From contig NZ_JQMR01000001.1 in assembly GCF_000744825.1 (NCBI RefSeq), forward strand, positions 2,465,501 through 2,529,500: a DNA stretch of 64,000 nt, read 5' to 3'. Position 1 is the stretch's first letter. Every line of letters starts with the position of its first letter. Position numbers and translations under genes: made by a program. Under the pieces are notes generated by a model, which was not told the DNA's origin, did not search any database, and saw only the letters and a program-made list of their open reading frames with translations. This DNA is from Carnobacterium mobile DSM 4848. GTDB taxonomy: Bacteria; Bacillota; Bacilli; Lactobacillales; Carnobacteriaceae. This document shows positions 47,338-60,273 of this stretch, piece by piece.

Positions 47338-47505
47338 TTTCATATTTGAATCTTTTCATAAGCTTCTCGTTTTGAGCAAATCTATGGTAAAATGGCACAT
47401 GAAAACTTATGCAAAAGTTTAAACCTATTTGATAGAATGGGGAAGAGCAAAAAGCAGAAAGAATAGTTAATATATGGTTTGATATAAAGAGAGGATGGAC
47501 AAGCT

Positions 47506-49743
47506 TTGGCAGTACAAAACAAGTTATTAGACGGAATGAATCCAGATCAAAAAGAAGCCGTTGCCTATACGGAGGGTCCTCTTTTAATTATGGCAGGAGC
47601 AGGCAGTGGAAAGACGCGTGTTTTAACGCACCGCATTGCTTATTTAATTAAAGAAAAAGGGGTAAACCCTTGGAATATTTTAGCAATCACATTTACGAAT
47701 AAAGCCGCTAAAGAAATGAAAGAACGGGTTGGACGCTTAATGGAAGCTGGCGGAGATGATGTATGGGTTTCTACTTTTCACTCCATGTGTGTGCGAATGC
47801 TGCGCCGCGATATTGACCGGATTGGATACAATCGGGCTTTTACGATCAGCGATCCAGGAGACCAGCAAACATTGATGAAACGAATTTTAAAAGAACGAAA
47901 TATTGATCCTAAAAAATACAATCCTCGGGCGATTCTGTCTGAGATCAGCAATGCCAAAAATGAACTGATGACCGCAGAAGACTATCGGAAAACAGCTAAT
48001 AGTTTTTTTGAAAAAATCGTAGCCGATTGTTACGACGATTATCAACGTGAATTGCGTCGCAATCAGTCTGTTGATTTTGATGATTTGATCATGCTGACGA
48101 TCCGGTTATTTGAAGAAAGCGAAGAAACTTTGCATTATTATCAAAATAAATTCCACTATATTCATGTAGATGAGTACCAAGATACCAATACGGCCCAATA
48201 CACATTGGTCAATATGATGGCTAAACGGTTTAAAAACTTGTGTGTTGTGGGAGATGCCGATCAAAGTATTTACGGTTGGCGTGGAGCAAATATGAACAAC
48301 ATCTTAGATTTTGAAAATGATTATCCAGATGCCAAAGTGGTTATGTTAGAACAAAATTACCGTTCGACAAAATTTATTTTAAAAGCTGCGAATGATGTCA
48401 TTGCCAACAATACCAAACGGAAAGTCAAAAAATTATGGACCGACAATGATGACGGCGAAAAAATAACGTACTACCGCGGTCAATCAGAAGGCGATGAATC
48501 CCGCTATGTCGTTTCTAAAATGTTAGAAGAAATGAAAACAAACAACTACAATTATGGTGATTTTGCTGTATTGTACCGAACCAATGCTCAATCCCGTGTC
48601 ATAGAAGAAAGCTTATTGAAATCAAATATTCCTTATAAAATGGTCGGCGGGCACAAGTTCTATGACCGAAAAGAAATACGCGATGTATTAGCTTACTTGC
48701 GGTTGATTGCCAATCCTGAAGACAATATGAGTTTTGAACGGGTAGTCAACACTCCTAAACGCGGCATTGGACCGGGAACAATTGAAAAATTAAGAGTATT
48801 TGCTAATCAGTATGAATGGTCTTTATTAGAAACCGCGTTAAACGTATCGATCACGAATATCACTGGCAAAGCAGCTAAAGAACTGGAAGCTTTTGCTTTT
48901 ATGCTACGTGATTTACAAAAAATGCAAGAATTTTTACCAGTGACAAAATTAGTTGAAGAAACGTTGGAGCGCAGCGGATATTTGGAAAGCTTAGAAGCTG
49001 AACGAACCCTCGAAGCAGAAACACGTGTAGAGAATATCAAAGAGTTCTTGTCCGTTACGCAACAATTTGAAAAAGACAACAGTGAGGATAAAAGCTTGTT
49101 GACCTTCTTGACCGATCTGGCGTTGATTTCTGATTTGGATAATATTGAAGAAGAACCGCAAAGCGAAGTGACTTTAATGACGTTGCATGCGGCTAAGGGA
49201 TTAGAATTTCCAGTGGTCTTTTTAATCGGCTTAGAAGAAGGAATCTTCCCTTTATCCCGTTCAATGATGGAAGAGGACGATTTAGAAGAAGAGCGTCGTT
49301 TGGCCTATGTTGGCATCACTCGTGCGGAGCAAAAGTTATATGTGACCAATGCTTACTCACGGGTCTTATATGGACGCACTCAAAGCAACCAAGCTTCTCG
49401 TTTCATTAGAGAAATTACAGAAGAAATCATGGAATTGGGCAACGAACAAACTGGAAACAACCTGCCTTTTGGCCGTTCAGCGAGCCCAACCAGTACTTAC
49501 CGCAACAGACAAACAGAAAAAGCAGTCAGCACGCCTTATCAAGCACCTGCTAGCAATAAAGTTGAAAGCGGAGCAGATAAGTTAGAATGGACAGTCGGCG
49601 ATAAAGCCATGCACAAAAAATGGGGTCTTGGTACAGTTGTCAGAGTAACCGGAGATGCAACGAACCTCCAACTCGACATAGCCTTCAAAGAACAAGGCGT
49701 CAAACGACTACTAGCCGCATTCGCCCCAATCGAAAAAGTATAG
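47506..49743 (+). CDS. pcrA: ATP-dependent DNA helicase PcrA (UvrD/Rep family)
   Basis: A 745-residue SF1A helicase of the expected length. Walker [15 protein letters not shown], motif Ia [23 protein letters not shown] (motif II), [22 protein letters not shown] and [14 protein letters not shown] are all present; the C-terminal 70 residues ([20 protein letters not shown]) are the PcrA-specific RNA-polymerase-binding tail. It unwinds DNA 3'-5' in repair and plasmid replication. The start is TTG, eight bases after GAGGATG. It heads pcrA-ligA-camS as in Bacillus, but pcrB is missing in front. Confidence 0.96.
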   Translation: MAVQNKLLDGMNPDQKEAVAYTEGPLLIMAGAGSGKTRVLTHRIAYLIKEKGVNPWNILAITFTNKAAKEMKERVGRLMEAGGDDVWVSTFHSMCVRMLRRDIDRIGYNRAFTISDPGDQQTLMKRILKERNIDPKKYNPRAILSEISNAKNELMTAEDYRKTANSFFEKIVADCYDDYQRELRRNQSVDFDDLIMLTIRLFEESEETLHYYQNKFHYIHVDEYQDTNTAQYTLVNMMAKRFKNLCVVGDADQSIYGWRGANMNNILDFENDYPDAKVVMLEQNYRSTKFILKAANDVIANNTKRKVKKLWTDNDDGEKITYYRGQSEGDESRYVVSKMLEEMKTNNYNYGDFAVLYRTNAQSRVIEESLLKSNIPYKMVGGHKFYDRKEIRDVLAYLRLIANPEDNMSFERVVNTPKRGIGPGTIEKLRVFANQYEWSLLETALNVSITNITGKAAKELEAFAFMLRDLQKMQEFLPVTKLVEETLERSGYLESLEAERTLEAETRVENIKEFLSVTQQFEKDNSEDKSLLTFLTDLALISDLDNIEEEPQSEVTLMTLHAAKGLEFPVVFLIGLEEGIFPLSRSMMEEDDLEEERRLAYVGITRAEQKLYVTNAYSRVLYGRTQSNQASRFIREITEEIMELGNEQTGNNLPFGRSASPTSTYRNRQTEKAVSTPYQAPASNKVESGADKLEWTVGDKAMHKKWGLGTVVRVTGDATNLQLDIAFKEQGVKRLLAAFAPIEKV

Positions 49744-49754
49744 GATGCGTAAAC

Positions 49755-50140
49755 CAGGATGCGGAGTGGTCTCGCCCAGCTCTGACAGAAAATTAGGGGA
49801 ATTCCCGCAAAAGGCTAACAGCCTTGAGGACAATTCCGTCTATTTTCCGAAGAGCTAGAGCACGCAGCTCAACACCAGGATGCGGAGTGGTCTCGCCCAG
49901 CTCTGACAGAAAATTAGGGGAATTCCCGCAAAAGGCTAACAGCCTTGAGGACAATTCCGTCTATTTTCCGAAGAGCTAGAGCACGCAGCTCAACTAACAG
50001 GATGCGGAGTGACCCCGTTAGGCACACAGCAATTTTAGGAATTTTTCAAGCAAGAGCATCCTGCGCATTGCTGAAAGTTATCTAAATTGACGAGAAACTG
50101 GGTCACGCAGCTCAACTAACAGGATGCAAAGCACTCTTGC
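49755..50140 (+). repeat. Array of hairpin cassettes behind pcrA (types 1, 1, 2, partial)
   Basis: CAGGATGCGGAGTG opens copies at 49755, 49876 and 49998 and a partial copy at 50120 (CAGGATGCAAAGCACTC). The right edge of each is CACGCAGCTCAAC. Copies 1 and 2 are practically identical (about 119 bases; inner AAGGCTAACAGCCTT hairpin, AGCTCTGACAGAAAAT pairing with ATTTTCCGAAGAGCT). Copy 3 has another interior (GTGACCC paired with GGGTCAC, CAATTTTAG with CTAAATTG). A short decayed start (AGGATGCG) overlaps the pcrA stop. No coding frame and no T run. Confidence 0.9.
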
Positions 50141-50149
50141 TAATATTAA

Positions 50150-53355
<3,206 letters not shown>

Positions 53356-53358
53356 AAT

Positions 53359-53752
53359 AGGATGCAGAGTGACCCTGATAGACACACAGCAATTTTAGGA
53401 ACTTTTCAAGCAAGAGCATTCCGCGCATTGCTGAAAGTTATCTAAATTGCCAAGTGTCTGAGTCACGTAGCTCAACTAAAAACAGGATGCGGAGTACTCT
53501 CGTTCAGCTCTGACAGAAAATTAGAAAAATTCCCGCAAAAGGCTAAAAGCCTTGAGGACAATTTTGTCTATTTTCCGAAGAGCTAGAGTACGCAGCTCAA
53601 CTAAAAACAGGATGCGAAGAACAACGTTTAGCTTCGATAAGAAAATAGAAAAAGTTGAAGAAATCTTTGATTTCAAATACTTTTATCTTTTTCTCGAGAA
53701 GCTGTTGTTCGTAGCTTAACTAACAGGATGCGGAGTACTCTCGTTCGGCTCA
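53359..53752 (+). repeat. Array of hairpin cassettes behind camS (types 2, 1, 3, partial)
   Basis: Copies open at about 53359 (type 2, like 49998), 53483 (type 1, like 49755), 53608 (type 3) and 53724 (partial). Type 3 has a new interior: GAACAAC plus AGCTTC pairs with GAAGCT plus GTTGTTC, and AGAAAAAG pairs with CTTTTTCT. All share the CAGGATGCGGAG left and GCAGCTCAACTAA right edges. The periods are 116-125 bases. Confidence 0.9.
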
Positions 53753-53850
53753 AAAAGGTCCCATGGCTTTCCACAAGCAACCCCGTAGTCCGGAGAAAAT
53801 TTTCTTACCAATGCTAGAAAATGAAGAACCGAAATTAGACAATACCTACA

Positions 53851-53930
53851 AAAGTCAGCTAAGCCTTTTTCTATTTATAAACGGAGGTCTTCCGTTTCAT
53901 ATAGAGGCGGAGCTGACTTTATGGTAGAAT
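53851..53930 (+). promoter_or_regulatory. Structured hairpin and -10 region before gatC
   Basis: AAAGTCAGCT (53851-53860) pairs with AGCTGACTTT (53911-53920), inner AAACGGA/TCCGTTT. TGGTAGAAT right after it holds a possible extended -10 (TAGAAT 53925-53930). It could be a terminator for upstream transcription lacking a T tract, or a regulatory structure of gatCAB. Confidence 0.45.
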
Positions 53931-53980
53931 AGAAAAAGAGCTTGCAATAGAATGATAGACAGAAAGAGAGTGAAACCTAT

Positions 53981-54289
53981 ATGGCTAATATTAGCGAAGA
54001 AGAAATCAAACACGTAGCTTTGTTATCTAAGTTAGAATTTCAAGAAGAAGAAATTACTGGCTTTACTAAACAATTAGACGCTATTATAAAAATGGTTGAA
54101 CAATTAGAGGAGCTAGATACGAAAGATGTGCCGGTAACTACTCATGGGCTGAAAATATCCAGCGTTATGCGCGAAGATAAAGCCATTCCTGGTATGGACC
54201 GCAAAGAACTCTTCAAAAACGTTAAAATGGAAAAAGACGGCTTGATTCAAGTTCCGGCAATGATAGACAACGGGGAGGCTGGCGCATAA
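53981..54289 (+). CDS. gatC: Asp/Glu-tRNA amidotransferase subunit C
   Basis: A 102-residue subunit: ISEEEIKHVALLSKLEFQEEEI at the N-terminus and LREDK-like VMREDKAIPGMDRKELFKN further on. GatC wraps around GatA and stabilises the GatCAB complex, which amidates misacylated Glu-tRNA(Gln) and Asp-tRNA(Asn). AGAGAGTG precedes the ATG. The stop codon directly abuts the gatA start. Confidence 0.94.
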   Translation: MANISEEEIKHVALLSKLEFQEEEITGFTKQLDAIIKMVEQLEELDTKDVPVTTHGLKISSVMREDKAIPGMDRKELFKNVKMEKDGLIQVPAMIDNGEAGA

Positions 54290-55741
54290 ATGAATTTATT
54301 AGACCATACATTAGAAGAATTACATGATTTACTAGTGAATAAAGAAACAACTGCTGAAGCAATCATGGAAGCCGTTTATGCACGTATTGCGGAGACAGAA
54401 GATAAAGTCGGCGCATTTATCACATTAACGCGCGACGAAGCGTTAGAAAAAGCTCGTCAAATGGATGCAGCCGGTATTGACCCTGATAATGTGTTATCTG
54501 GACTGCCGATCGGTATCAAAGACAATATTGTTACAGAAGGAACAATCACTACAGCAGCCAGCAAAATGTTGGAAGACTTTCTTCCTGTTTACGATGCAAC
54601 TGTAATGGAAAAAGTGAAAGATTCAGGAATGATTTCAGTTGGTAAATTGAACATGGATGAATTTGCAATGGGCGGAAGTACTGAACGGTCTCATTTCAAA
54701 GTTACTCGTAATCCTTGGAATCTCGCTAAAGTCCCAGGCGGTTCTTCAGGCGGATCAGCAGCTGCAGTGGCTGCCGGACAAGTACCGATGACCTTAGGAA
54801 CAGATACAGGCGGTTCTATTCGTCAACCCGCAGCGTTCAACGGAATCGTTGGAATGAAACCAACATACGGACGCGTATCGCGCTTTGGGTTGATTGCCTT
54901 TGCTTCTAGTTTAGATCAAATCGGACCATTGACTCGTTCTGTTAAAGACAATGCATTGGTATTGAATGCGATCAGCGGACACGATGAAAAAGACTCGATG
55001 AGCTATCCAGAACCTGTGCCAGATTTTACAGCGGGTATTGAAGATGGCGTAAAAGGAATGAAAATCGGTGTACCAAAAGAATACTTACAAGAAGGCTTAG
55101 AAGCAGGCGTGAAAGAAGCAGTTCTTAAAGCCATTGAGACATTTAAAGAATTGGGAGCGATTGTTGAAGAAGTTAGTTTACCGCATTCAAAATACGGTGT
55201 GCCGGCTTATTACATCATTGCGTCTTCTGAAGCCTCTTCTAATTTGCAACGGTTTGACGGAATCCGTTATGGTTACCGTTCACCGGAAGCTAAAACACTA
55301 GAGGAAGTTTATGTGAAATCACGTTCGGAAGGATTCGGCATGGAAGTGAAACGCCGTATTATGCTGGGAACCTTCTCATTGAGTTCTGGTTTTTATGACG
55401 CTCACTTTAAAAAAGCCGGCCAAGCACGGACGCTTATTCTGCAAGACTTTGAAAAAGTATTTGAAGAATATGATTTGATCTTGGGACCAACAACGACAAC
55501 GACTGCTTTTGATATTGGCGGACAAGTCCATGACCCTGTAGCCATGTATCTAAGCGACATTTTAACTGTTCCTGTAAACTTAGCTGGTGTTCCAGCAATC
55601 TCAATTCCTGCTGGTTTCTCAAATGGCTTACCAGTCGGCTTGCAATTGATTGCCAACCACTTTGATGAACAAACGATTTATCAAGCGGCTTATGCTTTTG
55701 AACAAGCAACTGATTTCCATAAAGAAAAACCAAATCTGTAG
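54290..55741 (+). CDS. gatA: Asp/Glu-tRNA amidotransferase subunit A (amidase)
   Basis: A 483-residue amidase-signature enzyme. The Ser-cisSer-Lys triad is visible: Lys in [10 protein letters not shown], Ser in [15 protein letters not shown] and the nucleophile Ser in [10 protein letters not shown]. It releases ammonia from glutamine for the kinase/amidation site in GatB. GGGGAGG lies inside gatC. gatB follows at 15 bases. Confidence 0.96.
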   Translation: MNLLDHTLEELHDLLVNKETTAEAIMEAVYARIAETEDKVGAFITLTRDEALEKARQMDAAGIDPDNVLSGLPIGIKDNIVTEGTITTAASKMLEDFLPVYDATVMEKVKDSGMISVGKLNMDEFAMGGSTERSHFKVTRNPWNLAKVPGGSSGGSAAAVAAGQVPMTLGTDTGGSIRQPAAFNGIVGMKPTYGRVSRFGLIAFASSLDQIGPLTRSVKDNALVLNAISGHDEKDSMSYPEPVPDFTAGIEDGVKGMKIGVPKEYLQEGLEAGVKEAVLKAIETFKELGAIVEEVSLPHSKYGVPAYYIIASSEASSNLQRFDGIRYGYRSPEAKTLEEVYVKSRSEGFGMEVKRRIMLGTFSLSSGFYDAHFKKAGQARTLILQDFEKVFEEYDLILGPTTTTTAFDIGGQVHDPVAMYLSDILTVPVNLAGVPAISIPAGFSNGLPVGLQLIANHFDEQTIYQAAYAFEQATDFHKEKPNL

Positions 55742-55756
55742 GAGGCGAGAATAACA

Positions 55757-57187
55757 ATGAATTTTGAAACAGTGATTGGACTAGAAGTCCACGTAGAATT
55801 AAAAACCGAATCAAAAATGTTCTCACCAGCTCCGGCTCACTTTGGTGCAGAACCAAATACCAACACGAATGTGATCGACTGGGGATACCCAGGCGTTTTG
55901 CCAGTCATCAATAAACAAGCAGTCGAATTTGCCATGAAAGCGGCTATGGCTCTAAATTGTGCGATCTCTACAGATACTAAATTTGATCGTAAAAACTATT
56001 TTTATCCTGACAATCCTAAAGCTTACCAAATTTCTCAATTTGATAAGCCGATCGGCCATGACGGCTGGATCGATATCGAAGTTGAAGGCAAAACAAAACG
56101 CATTCGGATCGAACGTGTTCATTTAGAAGAAGACGCTGGAAAAAACAATCACGGAACAGACGGCTACTCTTATGTTGACTTAAATCGACAAGGAACGCCA
56201 TTGATTGAAATTGTTTCAGAAGCAGATATGCGTTCACCTGAAGAAGCTTATGCTTACCTGGATGCACTGAAACAAGTGGTTCAATACACGGGTGTCAGTG
56301 ATGTGAAAATGGAAGAAGGTTCGATGCGATGTGATGCCAATATTTCGCTTCGCCCGATCGGACAAGAAGCATTTGGTACGAAAGCCGAATTAAAAAACTT
56401 GAATTCATTTAATTATGTCCGTCGTGGATTGATGTTTGAACAATCACGTCAAGAAAAAGTCTTGCTTTCAGGCGGAATCATTGAACAAGAAACACGTCGT
56501 TACGACGAAGCAACCGGCGCAACTATTTTAATGCGGGTTAAAGAAGGATCAGATGATTACCGTTACTTCCCAGAACCAGACCTGCCTAATTTGACGATTA
56601 GCGAAGACTGGATCGAGCGGGTAAAAGCGACTATCCCTGAAATGCCGCATGAACGTCGTGCTCGTTATGTAGAAGAATTGGGATTATCAGATTATGATGC
56701 CATGGTCATGACAGCAACAAAAGAAATGTCTGATTTCTTCGAAGCCATGCTAGCAAATGGAGCAGATGCAAAACAAGCTTCTAACTGGTTAATGGGAGAA
56801 GTGTCAGCTTATTTGAACAGTGAAAAAATGGAATTGCATGATACACAATTAACGCCAGAAAACTTGACCGGTATGATTCAATTAATTGCGGATGGAACGA
56901 TCAGTTCAAAAATTGCTAAAAAAGTCTTCCAAGAACTAATCAGTAAAGGCGGAGACGCGCAAGCAGTTGTTGAAAAAAATGGCTGGATCCAATTAAGCGA
57001 CCCGGCAAAACTGATTCCAATGGTCAATGAAGTATTGGATAAAAACCCTCAATCGATTGAAGACTTTAAAAATGGAAAAGACCGAGCAATCGGATTCTTA
57101 GTAGGGCAAATTATGAAGGCGACTAAAGGGCAAGCTAACCCTGGGATTGTAAACAAACTATTGAATGAAGAATTGGCTAAACGCTGA
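55757..57187 (+). CDS. gatB: Asp/Glu-tRNA amidotransferase subunit B
   Basis: A 476-residue subunit: [24 protein letters not shown] and [16 protein letters not shown] are diagnostic, and the C-terminal YqeY-like helical domain (about 330-476) binds the tRNA. It phosphorylates the misacylated Glu or Asp side chain and then amidates it. AGGAGGCGAG precedes the ATG. dgkB begins 31 bases after the stop. Confidence 0.96.
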   Translation: MNFETVIGLEVHVELKTESKMFSPAPAHFGAEPNTNTNVIDWGYPGVLPVINKQAVEFAMKAAMALNCAISTDTKFDRKNYFYPDNPKAYQISQFDKPIGHDGWIDIEVEGKTKRIRIERVHLEEDAGKNNHGTDGYSYVDLNRQGTPLIEIVSEADMRSPEEAYAYLDALKQVVQYTGVSDVKMEEGSMRCDANISLRPIGQEAFGTKAELKNLNSFNYVRRGLMFEQSRQEKVLLSGGIIEQETRRYDEATGATILMRVKEGSDDYRYFPEPDLPNLTISEDWIERVKATIPEMPHERRARYVEELGLSDYDAMVMTATKEMSDFFEAMLANGADAKQASNWLMGEVSAYLNSEKMELHDTQLTPENLTGMIQLIADGTISSKIAKKVFQELISKGGDAQAVVEKNGWIQLSDPAKLIPMVNEVLDKNPQSIEDFKNGKDRAIGFLVGQIMKATKGQANPGIVNKLLNEELAKR

Positions 57188-57218
57188 TTCTTCAAGCGAT
57201 AGTAAAGGAGTGTTTTTA

Positions 57219-58352
57219 ATGCGTGCCAGAATTATTTATAATCCAACTTCGGGACGTGAATTGATTAAACGAAATTTAGTCGATATTTTACAGATTTACG
57301 AAGAAGCCGGATATGAAACCAGTGCTTTTGCGACAACTGCTGATGCTAATTCAGCGTATAATGAAGCAAAGCGGGTTGCACAAAAAGGATTTGATTTAAT
57401 TGTAGCGGCTGGTGGAGATGGAACCATCAACGAAGTAGTAAACGGCATTGCGGGACTAAAACGGCGCCCTAAAATGGCCATTATTCCAGCTGGAACGACC
57501 AATGATTATGCTCGTGCCTTGCACATTCCAAGAAACAATTTGTTAGAGGCCGCTAAGATGATCCAAAAAAATCAGACGATTAAGATGGACATTGGGAAAG
57601 CCGTTATGAATGAAAAGGAAACGTATTTTATTAATATCGGCGGTGGAGGACTGTTAACAGAATTGACTTATGATGTTCCTTCTAGTTTGAAATCTGTTTT
57701 TGGTTATTTAGCTTATTTTGCCAAAGGAGCAGAAATGCTGCCGCGTATTAAACCGATTCCAATGCACATTGAATACGATGAGGGTGTTTACGAAGGAACG
57801 GCTTCGATGTTTTTTGTAGCCGTAACAAATTCAGTCGGCGGTTTTGAGCAATTGGCGCCTGACGCCTTATTAGATGATGGGAAATTCACCATGATCGTTG
57901 TCAAAACAGCGAATCAGATTGAAATCTTGCATTTGATTGCGTTATTGTTAAACGGCGGCAAACACATTGAGCATCCCAATATCCTGTATGCCAAAACCAG
58001 CAAAATCCATGCACGTCCAGCAAATAATTCACGAATGATGATCAACTTGGATGGAGAGTATGGCGGTGATGCACCAGTGACTTTTATTAATTTACATCAG
58101 CATATAGAAATGTTTGCTAATGTAGACGAAATCATGGGAGCTGTAACGAATCCAATTGATTACACTGAAGAAGTAGAAGAAGCTTTCATTAGAGAAGTTG
58201 AAGGGCTGACAAATGAAGACATCAATGAAGATGGTATCGTTTCTCCCACCAAAGAAATAAAAAAAGAGGGAACTATTTCTGCAACTGATGCGACCAATGA
58301 AGCTGGTTTGATTTCTCAGAATAAAGAAACAAAAGAAGAACCAAAAAAATAA
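57219..58352 (+). CDS. dgkB: Diacylglycerol/lipid kinase (DgkB/YerQ)
   Basis: A 377-residue lipid kinase of the DAGK_cat family. ARIIYNPTSGRE, the nucleotide motif VAAGGDGTINEVVNG and PAGTTNDYARAL are complete. It phosphorylates diacylglycerol from lipoteichoic-acid turnover. Compared with usual relatives of about 300-340 residues it carries a C-terminal acidic/lysine-rich tail (from about 310) of low complexity, unlike the rest. The ATG at 57219 follows AAAGGAGTG; longer frames start inside gatB without a site. Confidence 0.92.
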   Translation: MRARIIYNPTSGRELIKRNLVDILQIYEEAGYETSAFATTADANSAYNEAKRVAQKGFDLIVAAGGDGTINEVVNGIAGLKRRPKMAIIPAGTTNDYARALHIPRNNLLEAAKMIQKNQTIKMDIGKAVMNEKETYFINIGGGGLLTELTYDVPSSLKSVFGYLAYFAKGAEMLPRIKPIPMHIEYDEGVYEGTASMFFVAVTNSVGGFEQLAPDALLDDGKFTMIVVKTANQIEILHLIALLLNGGKHIEHPNILYAKTSKIHARPANNSRMMINLDGEYGGDAPVTFINLHQHIEMFANVDEIMGAVTNPIDYTEEVEEAFIREVEGLTNEDINEDGIVSPTKEIKKEGTISATDATNEAGLISQNKETKEEPKK

Positions 58353-58365
58353 TAAGTAAACTTTG

Positions 58366-58411
58366 AGTTTGCTGCTCTTTTATGCAATAATAAAGAGTAG
58401 CAAACTTTTTT
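58366..58411 (+). terminator. Terminator of gatCAB-dgkB
   Basis: AGTTTGCTGCTCTTT with AAAGAGTAGCAAACT (one mismatch) and T run. Confidence 0.9.
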
Positions 58412-58663
58412 AGGATACACTATTCACTTATTAGACTTCATAGAATGTGTTTGTATCCTGAAAGAAGTAGCAGGAGATCGATAGGATTAGTTTATCCGTC
58501 AATCCAATAAACCGGACGAGTCAGGAACACTCCCCGTTCAAACGGAATGAAAGACAGAAAGAAAATCTGAAATGATCACGCTGGCCGAATGAAACTCAAC
58601 TCACTTAAAACAACCACCACCAACCCAAATACGCGTTAATGAATGAAGGGAGCTTTTTATTAA
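58412..58663 (+). other. Leader region of rlmCD, unrecognised
   Basis: A 250-base stretch with better-than-background GC and small hairpins (GGAT/ATCC around 58482, CCGTT/ACGG around 58538). It is not a T-box, purine, FMN or other riboswitch that I know. It could be a 5' leader or a remnant. Confidence 0.35.
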
Positions 58664-60046
58664 ATGAAAGCAGATAAAACAGTACCAGTACAAAAAAATG
58701 AAAAACATACAGTGAAAATCGAAGACCTCACACACGAAGGGATGGGTGTCGCCAAAATTGACGGCTATCCATTATTTATAGAAGATGCCTTACCTGGCGA
58801 GGAAATGGAAGTTAAAATCCATAAGACGGGCAAATCTTTTGGTTATGCAAAATCTATGAAACGATTGACTTCTAGTCAAAACCGTGTAGAAGTGAAAGAT
58901 GAAAACTTTACGCGTGCCGGCATTGCACCATTGCAACATATGCATTACCCAGCTCAATTAACCTTTAAAAAACAACAAGTAAAAAATGTGATGAAACGCA
59001 TCGCTAAAATGCCGGATGTTAAAATATTTGATACAATCGGTATGGCTGAACCTTGGGGATACCGCAATAAAGCTCAAGTACCGGTTCGTAAAGTAAATGA
59101 GAAGTTAACCACTGGATTTTTCCGCAGAAATAGCCATGATTTGATTCCAATGGAAAACTTCTATATTCAAGACCCTAAAATAGATGAAGCCATTATTAAA
59201 GTGCGCGACATTATGCGGACTTACAGCGTCAAACCTTATAACGAAAAAGAAAATACAGGAAATCTGCGCCATATCATTATCCGTCGCGGTTATTATACTG
59301 GTGAGATGATGGTAATTCTTGTTACACGAACTGCAAAACTTTTCCCGACAAGTAAAATTATTCCAGATATTCTTGAAGCTTTGCCGGAAGTTGTCAGCAT
59401 CGTTCAAAATATCAACCCGACTCGGACCAACACCATTTTAGGTGAAGATGCTATTGTTTTATACGGCGAAGATCAATATAAAGATACGCTGCTTGGAAAA
59501 ACGTATGAAATCTCTCATCGTTCTTTCTACCAAGTGAACCCAGTACAAACGGAAAAATTGTATTCTGTTGTCTTGGATTATGCTGAATTGACGGGAGAAG
59601 AAACAGTCATTGATGCATATAGCGGCATCGGAACGATCACTTTATCGTTAGCAGATAAAGCGAAGCATGTTTACGGAATCGAAACAGTTGAACCAGCCGT
59701 TGAAAATGCAAAAGCTAACGCTGCCTTAAACCAGATCGAAAACGTGACATTTGAAGCAGGATTAGCTGAAGAAGTCATGGTAGAATGGAGTAAAGAAGGC
59801 CGTAAAGCCGACGTATTAGTCGTTGACCCACCTCGTAAAGGATTGGAAGGTCAATTTATCGATGCTGTTCTTGAAATGAAACCAACTAAAATGATTTATG
59901 TCAGCTGCAATCCAGCAACCTTAGCACGCGATTTAGCGTTGCTTGCAGAAGGCGGCTACACAGTTGAAAAAATCCAACCTGTTGATCTTTTCCCGCAAAC
60001 GAACCATGTGGAATCAGTTGCGTTGCTACAATTGAAAACTGTATAA
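58664..60046 (+). CDS. rlmCD: 23S rRNA (uracil-C5)-methyltransferase, RlmCD/RumA family
   Basis: A 460-residue enzyme. TRAM domain at about 12-70, central RumA region, and C-terminal Rossmann methyltransferase: VIDAYSGIGTITLSLA binds SAM, VVDPPRKGLE and YVSCNPATLARDL (nucleophile Cys about 415) complete the site. It methylates U747 and U1939-type positions in 23S rRNA. Where many relatives have the four-Cys iron-sulfur motif (CxGCQLQH), this protein reads ARAGIAPLQH-like FTRAGIAPLQHMHY, so no cluster is expected. Same position as yefA in Bacillus. Confidence 0.93.
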   Translation: MKADKTVPVQKNEKHTVKIEDLTHEGMGVAKIDGYPLFIEDALPGEEMEVKIHKTGKSFGYAKSMKRLTSSQNRVEVKDENFTRAGIAPLQHMHYPAQLTFKKQQVKNVMKRIAKMPDVKIFDTIGMAEPWGYRNKAQVPVRKVNEKLTTGFFRRNSHDLIPMENFYIQDPKIDEAIIKVRDIMRTYSVKPYNEKENTGNLRHIIIRRGYYTGEMMVILVTRTAKLFPTSKIIPDILEALPEVVSIVQNINPTRTNTILGEDAIVLYGEDQYKDTLLGKTYEISHRSFYQVNPVQTEKLYSVVLDYAELTGEETVIDAYSGIGTITLSLADKAKHVYGIETVEPAVENAKANAALNQIENVTFEAGLAEEVMVEWSKEGRKADVLVVDPPRKGLEGQFIDAVLEMKPTKMIYVSCNPATLARDLALLAEGGYTVEKIQPVDLFPQTNHVESVALLQLKTV

Positions 60047-60115
60047 ACCTTATTGATTTTAAGTACTTTTACAAGCAGGTAAGGCGATTTACTCCTGTAT
60101 AATTGAATCAACAGA

Positions 60116-60173
60116 AAAATACACTCTCGCTACTGAACTAGTTATTCAGTAGACTGGGAAGTGTATTTTTTTG
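60116..60173 (+). terminator. Terminator after rlmCD
   Basis: AAATACACT with AGTGTATTT, inner CTACTGAA/TTCAGTAG, then T run. Confidence 0.9.
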
Positions 60174-60200
60174 ACATTATGTTATCCTTTTTTTTGTTCC

Positions 60201-60241
60201 AATAAAATAAAAAAGTGCTAGTGAGTTTTTCTCACTAACAC
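60201..60241 (-). terminator. Terminator of the antiporter gene (minus strand)
   Basis: Stem GTGCTAGTGAG (60215-60225) with CTCACTAACAC (60231-60241); on the minus strand it is followed by TTTTTTATTTTATT. Confidence 0.85.
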
Positions 60242-60273
60242 CATATAGTACAGAATTTGAGTGTCTTTAGCGG

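Noticed and set aside
58480-58600. Hammerhead ribozyme or T-box
   Set aside because: GAAAC and GGACGAGTC fragments occur, but the CTGANGA core is absent; no AGGGTGGNACCGCG T-box sequence is present.
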